A stretch of DNA of 64,000 nt from Lepidonotus clava (taxonomy: Eukaryota; Annelida; Polychaeta; Phyllodocida; Polynoidae). Position 1 is the stretch's first letter; every line of letters begins with the position of its first letter. The notes under the pieces are model-generated. The model ran no database searches, had not been told where the DNA came from, and saw nothing but the letters and a program-made list of their open reading frames with translations. The stretch is from positions 52,591,526 to 52,655,525 of the forward strand of contig OW387138.1 in the NCBI GenBank assembly GCA_936440205.1, given 5' to 3'. The position numbers were made by a program, and so were the translations under genes. Below are positions 49,018-59,513 of this stretch, one piece after another.

Positions 49018-51534
49018 TTACATAGGCTGATTGTTCCCACTGTAATAATTGAAATTTATGTTGACAGAGCCATGGAAGACTGCCCCACTTAGCAGCGCCG
49101 AGGCCTGGGATAGACTGGAGGATGACGACTGGAACAAGGCAGCTGATCCAGCTGCAGCTGGGACGATGTTCATGGATGGTGCAGCCTGGCCTGGAGTAAC
49201 CCCCGCCTGGCCTGGAGTGACCCCCGCCTGGCCTGGAGTGACCCCCGCCTGGCCTGGAGTGACCAACGCTGGACATGGAGCAGCCACCGCCCCCCGTGGA
49301 GGAGTTCCTGGACCTTGGGCTATCATCGCCGGACCTTGGGCTATCATCGCCGGACCTTGGGTGATGGCTGCCTGCCCTGGAGGAGTGGCCGCCTGCCCTG
49401 GAGGAGTGGCCGCCCGCCCTGGAGGAGTGACCGCCTGCCTTGGAGGATTTATACTGTGTTGTGGGGGAGGGGGCGTGGCACCCTGCCTCATAGGAGAGGT
49501 GGTAGGCCTTGGTGCTTCAATTGCTGGCCCTCCTGGAGGAGTTGCGCATTGTTCACCTTGGTTTGGGACAGGAGGAGGTGCACCTAGGGCACAGGACACA
49601 GGTCTCCTCCTGTGTAACAGCGCTGTTGATGCTGTGAGTGCTGGGACGACTTCGCTGTGAGGGGTGGCAGCAGGTAGGCACCTTTTCCTTGAGAGTTGTG
49701 CTCTCTCCTGATCACTCTGCAGGAGATCGCACATCTCGTATTGCATGCTCATGTCCGCTGTTGCATAATTGAGCAGGCTGGCCACATTGCTGTGGCCTGT
49801 CAGTTGCACAATCACAGTGGGATTTACCCCGCTGTGGAGCAGGTCAGTCGCTGTTTTTTTTCTGATGCTGTGGTTAGTGAGCCTCCCCTTCAGATTGCAG
49901 GCCTTGGCCATTTCGGGCACAATCTTCCGCAGTCTGTGAACACCCAGGGGCTGGTTCTTGTACCAGGTCCTGGCCCTGGGGCTCTTGTTTATGGCCAGGA
50001 AGAAGGGGCTGTCAGGGGCCATCATTGGGGTCGGGCGGTGCAACTTGAATATTTCGTACATGTGGACTGCACACCTCTCGGGATGCCTCTCATTTTTAAA
50101 CAGTTTAGGTTTGAAATGCCTGGGATCCCCCTGTCCCTGTCTAGTCTTGGAATGTCGTTCGTTGAACTCCAAGTAGACGTATCCATTTTCGTCCTCCACG
50201 TACTTAATGTCCCCCCAGTTCATTTGTCGGCCCTCGTGCATGCCCCTCAGCCCGAAACACTCCACCATATAGATAAACAGCCCTCGTTGCAGAGGTTCCG
50301 GGCTGGTCTTAGAGATGGCTCCCTTCTCCCAGAAGATATTCATATGTTGCGCAGTGAGGGGCTGCGATCGGTTGGGTTTGTTGCCATACCCCTCCGCCTT
50401 GAGGGCCTTCCTGCGGGTGGCCAGGACATCCCGGCTACTCTGGAACTCTGGGGAGTCCTTTAGGGTATATCCATACTTCTGTTCCTTGAGGTGCCGGTCA
50501 ATGGCCCGGTGCATGCTGGTGAGGGTGTCCGGTTCATACTCGCCCCCTTCCTTCTTTTTAACGACCATGAAGAAGGCACTCACCATGACATTGAGGGTTG
50601 AGGGCGGGAGGGCCACGAAGTCGTCGTACCCCTGTTCCAGGCAGTACTCGTGGAACCTTTTGACCACCTGTTGTGTCTTTTTCTTGGTGTTCTTGTTCTT
50701 GCCCGAATCAATGTAGGCCTCTATGTCGGCCTCGTTCACCCCTCCTACTGCTCCCTGTTCCTCCATGTCCTCGTCCATGTCCTCGTCCATGCCCTCCTCC
50801 ATGTAGTCCTCCTCATCAGTATCTGAAAGTTGATAGAAACAGGGAAGATGAAAATGGGTGTGTCTACCTGGAGAATAATGAGCTCCACTCTATGACCAGA
50901 GAGGCTAGTCAGGGGATCCCAGGCATTTTTGGCCTAAACTGTATCTGAATGAGAGAGTTCCTGAAAAGTGAGGGTAACATTTCCCCATACTATACACGTA
51001 CTATACACGTACTATACACGTACTGTACACGTACTGTACACGTACTGTGCACGTACTGTACACGTACTGTACACGCGTTTTTTAACGCATTTTTTAACGC
51101 ATTTTACACGTTTTTAGATATTCAATAGGCAGGCTATATATGATTATTGGGAAGGGGATATGCTTACCTGGTGGGAGGTAGTCTGGATCCTCCATGTCAT
51201 AATCATGGAAATTAATGTGGGCGGACGCCTCTGGAGGGGTTTGTGACGCCTCTGGAACGTTTTCTGATGGATCCGTAGGGTTTTCTGATGGATTTGGAGG
51301 GTTTTCTGACGGATCCAGAGGGTTTTCTGACGGCTGGGCAGTGTTTTCTGACGGCTGGGCAGGGTTCTGTGGTGTGGCGGGAGGGGAGCTGTCCCAGTGC
51401 CAAAAGACGTCGGGCGCCTCAAAAACGTCCAAAACTCCGTTTAAGTCCGTCTCGCTGACGTCGGAGTCAAACATTAGCATTTCCCGTATCTGTGAATCCG
51501 TTAAATCCATAGTAAACGTCGTTTCCGACGTCAT
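49018..51534 (-). CDS. Crypton-type tyrosine recombinase
   Basis: Two exons: 51,534-51,168 (donor gtaagc) and 50,822-49,018 (acceptor tttcag), phases compatible, about 723 residues, no break seen. The N-terminus is acidic with a repeated Pro-Ser-Glu-Asn unit. After a Glu/Asp-rich stretch comes a SAM-like helical domain (KKTQQVVKRFHEYCLEQG). The catalytic domain has GLRGMHEGRQMNW (first Arg), NHSIRKKTATDLL (His-x-x-Arg), QLTGHSNVASLLNYA (His, then Tyr): the full tyrosine-recombinase set, in the form shared with ZMYM/KIAA1958-type (DUF3504) proteins. The tail is a Pro/Gly/Ala-rich repeat ending in a FHGSVNINF stretch. It would catalyse excision and integration through a Tyr-DNA bond. A + strand frame over the same DNA is a shadow. 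Confidence 0.85.
50985..51090. repeat. Minisatellite in the recombinase intron
   Basis: About eight units of cgtactRtaca (11 bp) lie in the single intron of the recombinase gene, followed by three ttttttaacgcat-type units. Simple tandem array. Confidence 0.85.
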
Positions 51535-51922
51535 TTCCGACGTTTCTAACGGATATTTCCGACGTTTTTAGCCCTCGTGGATTTGTTGTGATATCTGAAT
51601 TCTGAAAGCTCCGCGTCTGACACACGTGATCAAATCCGCGGTTATGAGTGGTCAGTTAATTAGGTCGGCGTAGGTCACCGTCAGGTCAGCGTAGGTCAGG
51701 GGTCAAACTCTGTGTGTGTCGTTGCATTTTGATTGGTTTAAACTAGGTCGGACTACTTTTCCGTATCTGTAGAGTGTACAGATACGGAATCTGTATCTGT
51801 ACACTCCGCGCTGTCACTGTATGCCTATTTACCAATTCCGAAAAAGTATAATAAAAAACAAGTTTACAATATTTTATTATATACTATTCTAATTCTTCTT
51901 GCACTGTGCCTCAGTGCACCAT

Positions 51923-52154
51923 ATGTTCATCTCCTTAATCTGTTCATTATTGAAATACATATTACACTACAAAAGTGTTAATCATAACAGTAGCAACATG
52001 TAATGTATAGGCTGGGTCAATCTTGAAAACCAGTCTTTTCAGACTGAAGCATACCCAGGGTAATCAATTCAGAAATAAAAAAATGAATAAATAAATAAAA
52101 ACCTGATTATTAAGATTATAAAAGTTATTGGAAAATAATATCGATGCGCACAAG
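51923..52154. other. Spacer between solo LTR and element copy 3
   Basis: AT-rich. From about 52,110 it matches the intron after exon 1 of transposase D in copy 1; to the left the match is lost. No gene. Confidence 0.45.
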
Positions 52155-52234
52155 CTAGCTAGGAAGGTTTTGAACGATATTGATTTCAGGCGCAAGTGCC
52201 GGTATCGTAGTTATACTAGTGATCTGGTACTCAC

Positions 52235-52379
52235 CATGCTCCGTACGATGATTCCTGTTATATGTACTTAGTAAAAATGGAAGTTTACATGTGTTGCACC
52301 ATCGGTTTCGGCTGGTGTCCATATTTCTTCTGGCTTGTGCCTGGTACCTGATCAGACCCCTGAAACCCCACGAGGCCAT
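52235..52379 (-). pseudogene. Transposase D exon 1, element copy 3
   Basis: Matches D exon 1 of copy 1 (13,650-13,800), with the NMDTSRNRWC motif, zinc-finger-like cysteines and the same gtgagt donor. A TATA-like tatatata box lies upstream (about 52,437-52,446). No other D exon is present in the window for this copy, so it is a fragment. Confidence 0.75.
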
Positions 52380-52539
52380 GGCGAACTTGAGTTAGACAGC
52401 AGCATTTGAGGGAGATGAACCTACACCGACCCAAGTATTTATATATGGTACAGACCGACGCCTATGGCACCATCAGCTGAAAGCTGCGAATTGCCACGAC
52501 ATGCCATAGCCCCGACCCAGGGGAAGCTGTACCCCTAAC

Positions 52540-52967
52540 CTCAGCTACACGCGTAGCTCCGGAATTACTGGCATGTTCGCAGACGCTCGTTTTCATATAT
52601 ACTTACTTGTCTCGGGCAATTACAGTGTATGGCCTAAAATTGGCATGTTCCCTGGACATTTCGGCAATTTTATCTTTCAAACAGACGATCCGATTACTCT
52701 GACTAAAGCCGAAAATGTATGCCTAGGCGCACGATACACTTTTAACTGTGTGATCCAAATGACCGACTGCTATACCGGCACATCGACATGACTGCCCACA
52801 CATTTAAAGGTCAATAAACTGAAGGACATCATGTTGACAAGATTGATGACTAAGGACATTATACACTACCAGTTGGTTACCATGGGTATAGGCATAGGAG
52901 AGTCCGTTCTTTTGGGGAAATACCGGCCCGGTGAGCTTGCAATTAGTACTTCTACTTCAAGCTTAAA
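52540..52967 (+). pseudogene. Partial membrane protein C, element copy 3
   Basis: It corresponds to the cytoplasmic part of protein C in copy 1 (11,972-12,420), with about 90% DNA identity by eye. The signal peptide, ectodomain and membrane span are absent, so it is a partial copy. Orientation relative to D and B is as in copy 1. Confidence 0.75.
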
Positions 52968-53233
52968 ATCGACTTAAGTCGTGTTGACCTTGATTAAGTC
53001 TTCTGTGAAAAATGTTTTATTTGTGTGTTTTAATAGCAATATGCTGCCGAACATGCGTGCAATCGATACAAGTGTGATGGTCATAAATTGAATTTGTAGC
53101 TAAATAAAATTTGGGTGTTGGAAAGAGAAGTATGACAGTGACAAGAGCGCTTTTATTCTGGTTCGGGATAGGGTCAACCCCTTATGTAATATGTGACACC
53201 TAACTTAGGGGCCTGAGGCTAAACTAGTTCTGC

Positions 53234-53347
53234 AACCTAAACTAGTGGTGCAATTAAATCTGGTGAACGCCATAATCTCGCGATCGGGTTGTAACCGAGA
53301 TTATGGCGTTCACCAGAATATAATTGCACCCACCACTAGTTTAGGTT
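53234..53347. repeat. Hairpin-forming inverted repeat
   Basis: aacctaaactagtgg...tggtgaacgccataatctcg pairs with cgagattatggcgttcacca...ccactagtttaggtt around a centre of about 15 bases. A second small palindrome (agctgtatatatacagct) follows. It lies in the 3' region between B and C; the counterpart in copy 1 (near 11,640-11,760) has only remnants of the symmetry. Confidence 0.8.
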
Positions 53348-54830
53348 GTATATAGCTGTATATATACAGCTGTCGAATTTCTAAAAAAAAAGTTTGTTTT
53401 GAACTAATTACACAAATCCGTTTTTTCATTACATTTTTGGAGCTAATTAAGCTATCGTCCCTGAATAAATTTCGACACCGAAATCGACTTGTTCGTTTTA
53501 TAAATGATTAATTTTGCTATCACACAGAGGCTCCAAGTTCCCAAGACAGAAATCCAGGAGAACTCCCTCTTTAAAGGGTTACAATATGCGGGAGGTTTCT
53601 ATCCTCTGACAGAAAGAATAGGTGTGATACAAATCCTAGAAAGTATTTCAGGTTCATCAGGAGACTTGGAGCCTATGATCACGTGTAAATTGTTATAGGT
53701 GCTACTGGCAGAGATGTATTTGATCCGAATAAAATTTCAGAAAAATTACTTTTCAAACTAACTGCATGAAATATAACTAACAATGATCCACTAGAAAAGA
53801 AGTCGCCATCTTTCGCACACAAGGTAGTACGACCTGAGTGCAGTATGTCAGGAATCGCTCTAGCCCGACTCGCAGAAGAAAGAAAAGGATGTGATCCATG
53901 GAGAAAGGATTAGTAAAAGACATATTTTTGTGAAAGGACAAAACTTAGAAGTTAAATGAAGTTTCTGAGGGTGAGAAATTAACTTGCGACAGGTCGGTTG
54001 GACACTGGTCTGCTAAACCCATGAAGGTTCTACAATTATAAAGGAAGACACAAAAAAAGACGTCAATGTTGGACGTTTTATTTTATATTCATTCCAAGGC
54101 CAATGGATTGCAGTAAGACTCTTTGTCCGCGGACGTTAACTATCCACACTGCCATGGCTTGATTACACTTCTTTTCAGCGGAGAACCTTAATATGAAATC
54201 AATGTGGATTTATCTAAGGACAGTTCTTAAAACAGGCTTGATGTAAAAATTACTTTTTGTTCACTGAGAAATAAGTACGAAGAGATCATGTTTGCATCAT
54301 TTAAAAAATCTTATATCGAGCTTATGTTTGTTTAAAATACCGTTTTTATGAGTGATTTATGCTATGATTAATCACAGGTGTCATTCCAGTGCTCTTCTAA
54401 TGGTAGAGATGTTGTACCATAAAACTCATCAAAAAAGTGTTGTATTGTACTCAATTTCAAGTTCAAGGTCTATCTTTAAGAAATAGCACATTCAGGTTTT
54501 CAACAAAATGACACGTCATTGATATTAAATGCGTTTCGTATTCGTATATAAAAAGTATTTATAAATTTAAGATTCACTAATTACAAGGAACTCGATAACG
54601 CGTACGGTTTAAGACTAAGAACAGTTTTAGGCTATGAATATATCTATATAAATACTTCCCTGCTTAGCGAGCATGCCGCAATGCTATGGAAGATTGAAGT
54701 GAAAACAAGAAGCGCAAAGTTCTTTTCATAAAGTTTATATAACGACTATTCAATTAAACGTAGTGTAAACAAAGTACAATGACTCGCAGAACATATTCAC
54801 AATAAAAACGGTGTCGGGTAGTCTCTAGAT
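53348..54830. other. 3' region of B/C in element copy 3
   Basis: Non-coding. Blocks match copy 1 in reverse complement (for example 54,360-54,540 with 10,975-11,150). No gene recognised. Confidence 0.45.
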
Positions 54831-56391
54831 CTGGTTTTATGCATCAGTGCCACGTACACCCTACCGATACGCGGGCTTCACCGCCCAGTCTGGGACACCG
54901 GGAGGAGGCTGTTGGCGTTTTGGTGCTGGGTTGGGGATCTTGCACCACTGCACACACAATCTAACGCCCCACTGACGTCAGGAGTTTGAAGCAAACTCGA
55001 TTTCGTCGAGGTGGGCTTTGTAGCCCCTGAGCTCGTCGCTCTCCCACACGAGTGGTTTGACGAGGCGGTGGAAGCGCTCATCAGTCTTGCCCTCTGCATC
55101 GACCGCAAAATGCAGGCCGCGATCCTCGTTGCTCGTGTAGTCTGGTGACGGCCCTCACGGCAGACTTCCTATGCTCGTCCCACGACTTGACTAGTTTCTC
55201 CAAAGCCACTCCTCGTCTCCTGAGCTTCTGCAAGGTTAAAAAGACAGTTTTTATTTTAATATAATTAGGTCATACTTGATCAACAACATCAAATAAACAC
55301 AAAGAAGTCTGTTAATATTTTAGTTGCTATAATTTAAATCCTGGTCACTGTAGTTAATTTCAAAAGCATTGGTCTATCGTTGGTCTCTATAGTATACAGG
55401 CATTTTTGCTGAATTGTGTAATATCCATTCAAATGGGATGTAAACATTATTGTCTATGGAAGAAAGAAAGGTTACAGTGTTCTTTATAAATTTCATAATG
55501 TAAAAAAGTAATAATTTTTTTCCAAGTTTCATTGTTAGAACTGTAAGTCCTACCCCCTATACTATAGACAATACTCTTTCTCCTCGGATTTGCACTCCCC
55601 CCCCCCCAAAAAAAAAAAAATGACCTGAATATATTTGAAAAGTGCAGAATTTTGGCATGCCTGAATCTAACAACGTTAACATTAATATTGAGAACAAAAG
55701 ACGAAGTTTCGAACCAAAATTTATTTACCTCGCCGATGTGGTGACGGAGGATCGACTTTTTGTTGTTCTCCTTGACATTCCCATTCAGCAGGTTGCTGGC
55801 CCTGCTTTGGAGTGTCTTGAAGTAGGTGTTGGCAGCGACTAGAACAAGAGGAAGGATAGGAAGTATGCTTAAAACTCGAGCCACTAAGTCGACAAAGGAA
55901 ATAAAGCAAGGGAATAAAGGTTAAAAATGCAAAGTGAGGGCTCCATACTATTCATGAATTAAAACCATCATTACACCGGTATTATATTTTTTGTCCAGAT
56001 AATCGAACTAAAGTTTTTTTGTTTTTTTTTTGAAACGTGTTTATTTAGCTGGATGAGTTTCAGTTTGAGCAACTGGTTTCCGGCCCCGCCCAGCCTGTTG
56101 GTTTTTACATTACGGCGGTATACAGGAGACAGTGGAAATATATATCTATATGAGTTGATACACAGTATCTCAGAAAAATTATAGTGTTTACATAAACGTA
56201 TGGGATGAATAATGAGATGACGATTCAAATGTTCTTACACAGGTTCTAGATAGAGTCATTATAATCGAGGGTTTACAAAACCAGTTTGTCAAATTTACAG
56301 ACCAATCCGCCAAACTCAAAGAGGATAACTGAATACACTCAACAATCTAAAACGGAAACGGTCTGGTATAAAATACAAGGCAGATATATAA

Positions 56392-59286
56392 TCAGACAAT
56401 TCCAAATTCAGTCTGTAACGCCCCATCAATCAACATTTGTCCTATGTGTGTTTTAAACATTTCTTTAGAATCTATTTGTCTAATATTAAGTGGAAGGGTA
56501 TTCCATATCTGCGATCCAATGAAGAAGGGAGCTAGTTGTACAGTACGCGATTTAGGAGTGGGAAGCTTTATTCGTAAACCATCATTATGGCGTGTAACCC
56601 TGCCATGATCAACAAGATCCACTTTGTTACTATATACACTTTTCCAGATTTGGACCATTAACATCTTATAACGTTTATGATGCAATTTACGAATATTCAC
56701 AGCATCATGTAAATCGTCCACATGCTCATCCCTTGGATCTTTCACCTCCAGGCACAATCTAATAGCATTATTCTGCAGTTTTTGTAGTTGATCATGGCAG
56801 TTTATCGGTAATGGTGTTAAAAAGATGGAACCATAATCAATTACTCCCGTAAACATGGTTTTAAGTATGCAAGTTGCAGCATAAGTAGTAATTTGTGGTC
56901 TTAATAATTTCAGCAAGGAATATTTGTGATTTCCCAATTTCCAGACGTTATTGAAATGTGTCTTCATATTCAACGCGTTATCCAGTTCCACCCCAAGATA
57001 CCTAAAAGTGTTTTCAAACAATAGTGGCATACCCTTAATAAACAGTCTTACGTCTTCCAGCCAGGTTGGATTACGATCAACTGCAGTGGGCCTAAAAATC
57101 TGAACCTTGGTTTTCTTGGTGTTGATAGTTAACTTATTTATGTCACTCCATTTAGTAATATAATTCAGGTCTGACTGTAACTGGTGAGAAGAGTCAATAT
57201 GATTTTCCTGTCTAATACTTTTAAACAATACGAGGTCATCAGCATACATATAACATTTGGAGCGGGTGACGCCCTTCGTGATATCGTTAACAAATAGCAG
57301 GAAATACAAAGGCCCAAGTACACTACCTTGGGGTACTCCACAAGGAACCGGGAGAAGATTCGACGTAACATTATTTACATATGAACATTGCATACGGTCG
57401 CCCAGGTAATTTTTCGCCCATCTCACCGCCTCACGTCCAAAATTTAGTTTGCGCAATTTATTTAATAGAATTTCGTGATTAACCGTATCGAAGGCTTTCT
57501 TAAAATCAATATATACTGCTTCTACATGATTGCCTTCGTTTAATATTTTATAGATATCTGTCGTAAAATAATATATTGCATCTAATGTTGAGAGGCCTTT
57601 CCTAAAACCAAATTGCTGAGGGTTATAAATGTTGTTATCCATTAAGAATGCGGTTATTTGTGTGTGGACCAAATGCTCAAGGATTTTTCCTGGTAGAGGC
57701 AACAGTGAGATGGGCCTAAAGTCGCCAGGCTCCCCTGGACATGTGACCTTGGGGATGGGGACAACAGTCGCGTGCTTCCACCTATTGGGATATACACATG
57801 TTTCAAGTGATCTGTTAAATAAGGAAACAAAACAATCTGGGATGGTTCTGAAAACAAGCATCCAAATACGGGTGGATATCAAAGGTATGCCAGACGACTT
57901 GTGCAAGGAGATCTTGTTGACTTCCCCGTTAAACTCATCTAATGTAATTTCACCAAAGGCAAAAGGTGCTACCACGTTATGCATCGGTGGTTGGTCATTT
58001 TCATTAGCTCCCTCTGGATTTGATGGAATTTCACTCGCAAGGTTTGTACCAATGTTTGCAAAAAAGGTATTTATAACATCAGATACTTCATTATGAACAT
58101 AATCATTTCCGTCTTTGTCCTTAAGATTAACAGGGGAGTCACACTTTGGATGAACTAATGTGTTAATAACCTCCCAGAATTTCTTTGGGTTTTTAGAGTG
58201 CGTCTCCAGCTGTTCCTTAATATAGTCAGACTTAGCATTCTTAACAAGTCTGTTCGTTAAGTTCCTAAGTCGTCTGGCCTCCCTCCTATCCTCAGGTGAT
58301 TTAGTTTTAGATGCCCTTCTCAGGGCCATATCCCTATCATGCATATACTCCATGAGTTCCTGCGTTAACCATGCAGGCCTGTCTCTTCTGAATTTGAAAA
58401 TTTTAACAGGAATCAAGGAATCTGTAATACTAAGCACCTTCTCATAAATAAAACTCCAAAACTCATCGACATCCGGCACCTGAGTCAACACAGTCCAGTC
58501 CACGTCTCTGAGTCTGTCCATAAACACATTTTCCTGGAAATTTCTATAGGATCGGCCCGTAAACTCACTCATATTTCTTGTAACTTTACTTTTCTTCATG
58601 TTGACATAAACAGGTGAGTGGTCACTTAGTGCCCAATCCAAAATACCATAGTCACTGATTATACTACAATTTGTCGCAATTAAGTCCAGGACAGCGTCGC
58701 CATAAAGCGGTCTAGTACTATTTTTAATTTTCTGTTGAAGTGAATATTTGAGAAAAAGCTTCTTTAATTCCCTGCATTTGACTGTGCCGGATTTATTGTA
58801 GTCTATATTAAGATCCCCTCCTACAAATAAATGACAGTCACCTAGCTGAGATATTTTGTTTAAGATGTCGTTTAAAGATACAATAAAATTTGCTATATGT
58901 CCATCGGGGGGTCTGTATATGTTTATAATATATGATGGTCTACTGCACTTCTGAGTCAACTTAACCACCATTATTTCAGCATCGCTGTTACATATTGAGA
59001 AGTCTTCGCTATCCAACCTTTTAATATCCATGCCATGCTTAAAATACAACAATAGGCCTCCTCCCCTTTTCACATATCCAGCGTTATTGGCCGTTGTCCG
59101 ATCTGATCTAATTAAGTTATAGCCTTCTATCTGAATCAATTCGTCTTGCAGAGATCCCTGTAACCAAGTCTCATTCAGGGATAATATACATGGTTTTCTA
59201 TCACCCACTAAGAGTCTGACAGAATCTAATTTTCCCCAGAGACTTCGTATATTCCAAAAGACTAAATCTATGCCCTTACCAAGCAT
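56392..59286 (-). CDS. LINE ORF2: endonuclease-reverse transcriptase
   Basis: An unbroken 964-residue frame. The N-terminal apurinic-type endonuclease (about 1-230) has WNIRSL, NETWLQ, YRPPDG, GDLNID and SDHSPVYV, containing the expected catalytic Asp/His/Glu set. The reverse transcriptase (about 470-760) shows PIPKV, DFRPISLL, FRKGLSTLDA, the FDTV region with its catalytic Asp, GVPQGSVLGPL and YADDLVLF. The C-terminal domain ends with a WNTLP motif typical of CR1/L2/Jockey-type ORF2. It would nick target DNA and copy the LINE RNA. Start chosen at the Met-Leu-Gly at 59,286, just before the endonuclease domain. Confidence 0.92.
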   Translation of the reverse strand: MLGKGIDLVFWNIRSLWGKLDSVRLLVGDRKPCILSLNETWLQGSLQDELIQIEGYNLIRSDRTTANNAGYVKRGGGLLLYFKHGMDIKRLDSEDFSICNSDAEIMVVKLTQKCSRPSYIINIYRPPDGHIANFIVSLNDILNKISQLGDCHLFVGGDLNIDYNKSGTVKCRELKKLFLKYSLQQKIKNSTRPLYGDAVLDLIATNCSIISDYGILDWALSDHSPVYVNMKKSKVTRNMSEFTGRSYRNFQENVFMDRLRDVDWTVLTQVPDVDEFWSFIYEKVLSITDSLIPVKIFKFRRDRPAWLTQELMEYMHDRDMALRRASKTKSPEDRREARRLRNLTNRLVKNAKSDYIKEQLETHSKNPKKFWEVINTLVHPKCDSPVNLKDKDGNDYVHNEVSDVINTFFANIGTNLASEIPSNPEGANENDQPPMHNVVAPFAFGEITLDEFNGEVNKISLHKSSGIPLISTRIWMLVFRTIPDCFVSLFNRSLETCVYPNRWKHATVVPIPKVTCPGEPGDFRPISLLPLPGKILEHLVHTQITAFLMDNNIYNPQQFGFRKGLSTLDAIYYFTTDIYKILNEGNHVEAVYIDFKKAFDTVNHEILLNKLRKLNFGREAVRWAKNYLGDRMQCSYVNNVTSNLLPVPCGVPQGSVLGPLYFLLFVNDITKGVTRSKCYMYADDLVLFKSIRQENHIDSSHQLQSDLNYITKWSDINKLTINTKKTKVQIFRPTAVDRNPTWLEDVRLFIKGMPLLFENTFRYLGVELDNALNMKTHFNNVWKLGNHKYSLLKLLRPQITTYAATCILKTMFTGVIDYGSIFLTPLPINCHDQLQKLQNNAIRLCLEVKDPRDEHVDDLHDAVNIRKLHHKRYKMLMVQIWKSVYSNKVDLVDHGRVTRHNDGLRIKLPTPKSRTVQLAPFFIGSQIWNTLPLNIRQIDSKEMFKTHIGQMLIDGALQTEFGIV

Positions 59287-59513
59287 GACATGGATGAGGA
59301 AAAATGTTGAACCGGGATGACCACGAGTGAAAGATGAACCCCATACTCATTTAGATGAGGGGCTATGATGAAAATAACTAGAATTGCACTAGATAATGTA
59401 TATTCTCGGGTGACAGAATAAGTCCTCCACCCCAAACCTTATCTGTCAGAAAAGAGAAAGAACAAGACTGATTCATCTCTCTTCATTCACGTAAGGTAAT
59501 TTCTTTAATTGGG

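Larger units (their letters stand above)
47438..51857 (-). mobile_element. Crypton-like tyrosine-recombinase element
   Basis: A DNA element of about 4.4 kb whose limits follow from the interrupted LTR. The ends tttattatactttcacggaa (47,438 onward) and ttccgaaaaagtataataaa (up to 51,857) form an imperfect 20-24 bp terminal inverted repeat. Flanking ttgttt copies may be a target duplication. It encodes one clear gene, the tyrosine recombinase (49,018-51,534, - strand). The rest (47,440-49,000) holds a diverged duplicated unit (48,118-48,200 and 48,340-48,420: tcaaaatattacatat.tacg and gtggagaa). Terminal inverted repeats are not the usual feature of Cryptons. Confidence 0.65.
46164..51918 (-). 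mobile_element. Solo LTR, family L, copy 2, split by a recombinase element
   Basis: The minus-strand counterpart of 37,864-39,236. It starts TGCACTGAGG at 51,918 and ends CTAGCTCA at 46,164, with the exact 4-bp duplication ccat on both sides (46,160-46,163 and 51,919-51,922). Its first 60 bases (51,858-51,918) are separated from the remainder (46,164-47,288) by the inserted recombinase element and palindrome. Without the insertion the LTR would be about 1.2 kb. Fossil, no internal region. Confidence 0.75.

Noticed and set aside
49049-49660. A 203-residue + strand frame with Trp-Pro-Gly-Val repeats.
   Set aside because: It is antisense to the Pro/Gly-rich tail of the tyrosine recombinase, which has full catalytic motifs and a supported exon structure.
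47438-51857. The tyrosine recombinase as part of the envelope-bearing element.
   Set aside because: It sits inside a solo LTR outside the A-D gene order, and the flanks define it as an independent insertion.
37864-51918. A single transposon with long inverted repeats, or a DIRS/Penelope-like element, around the LINE fragments.
   Set aside because: Each arm has its own TG...CA ends and its own 4-bp target duplication, the left arm lies inside a hAT-like element, and the reverse transcriptase is LINE-type.
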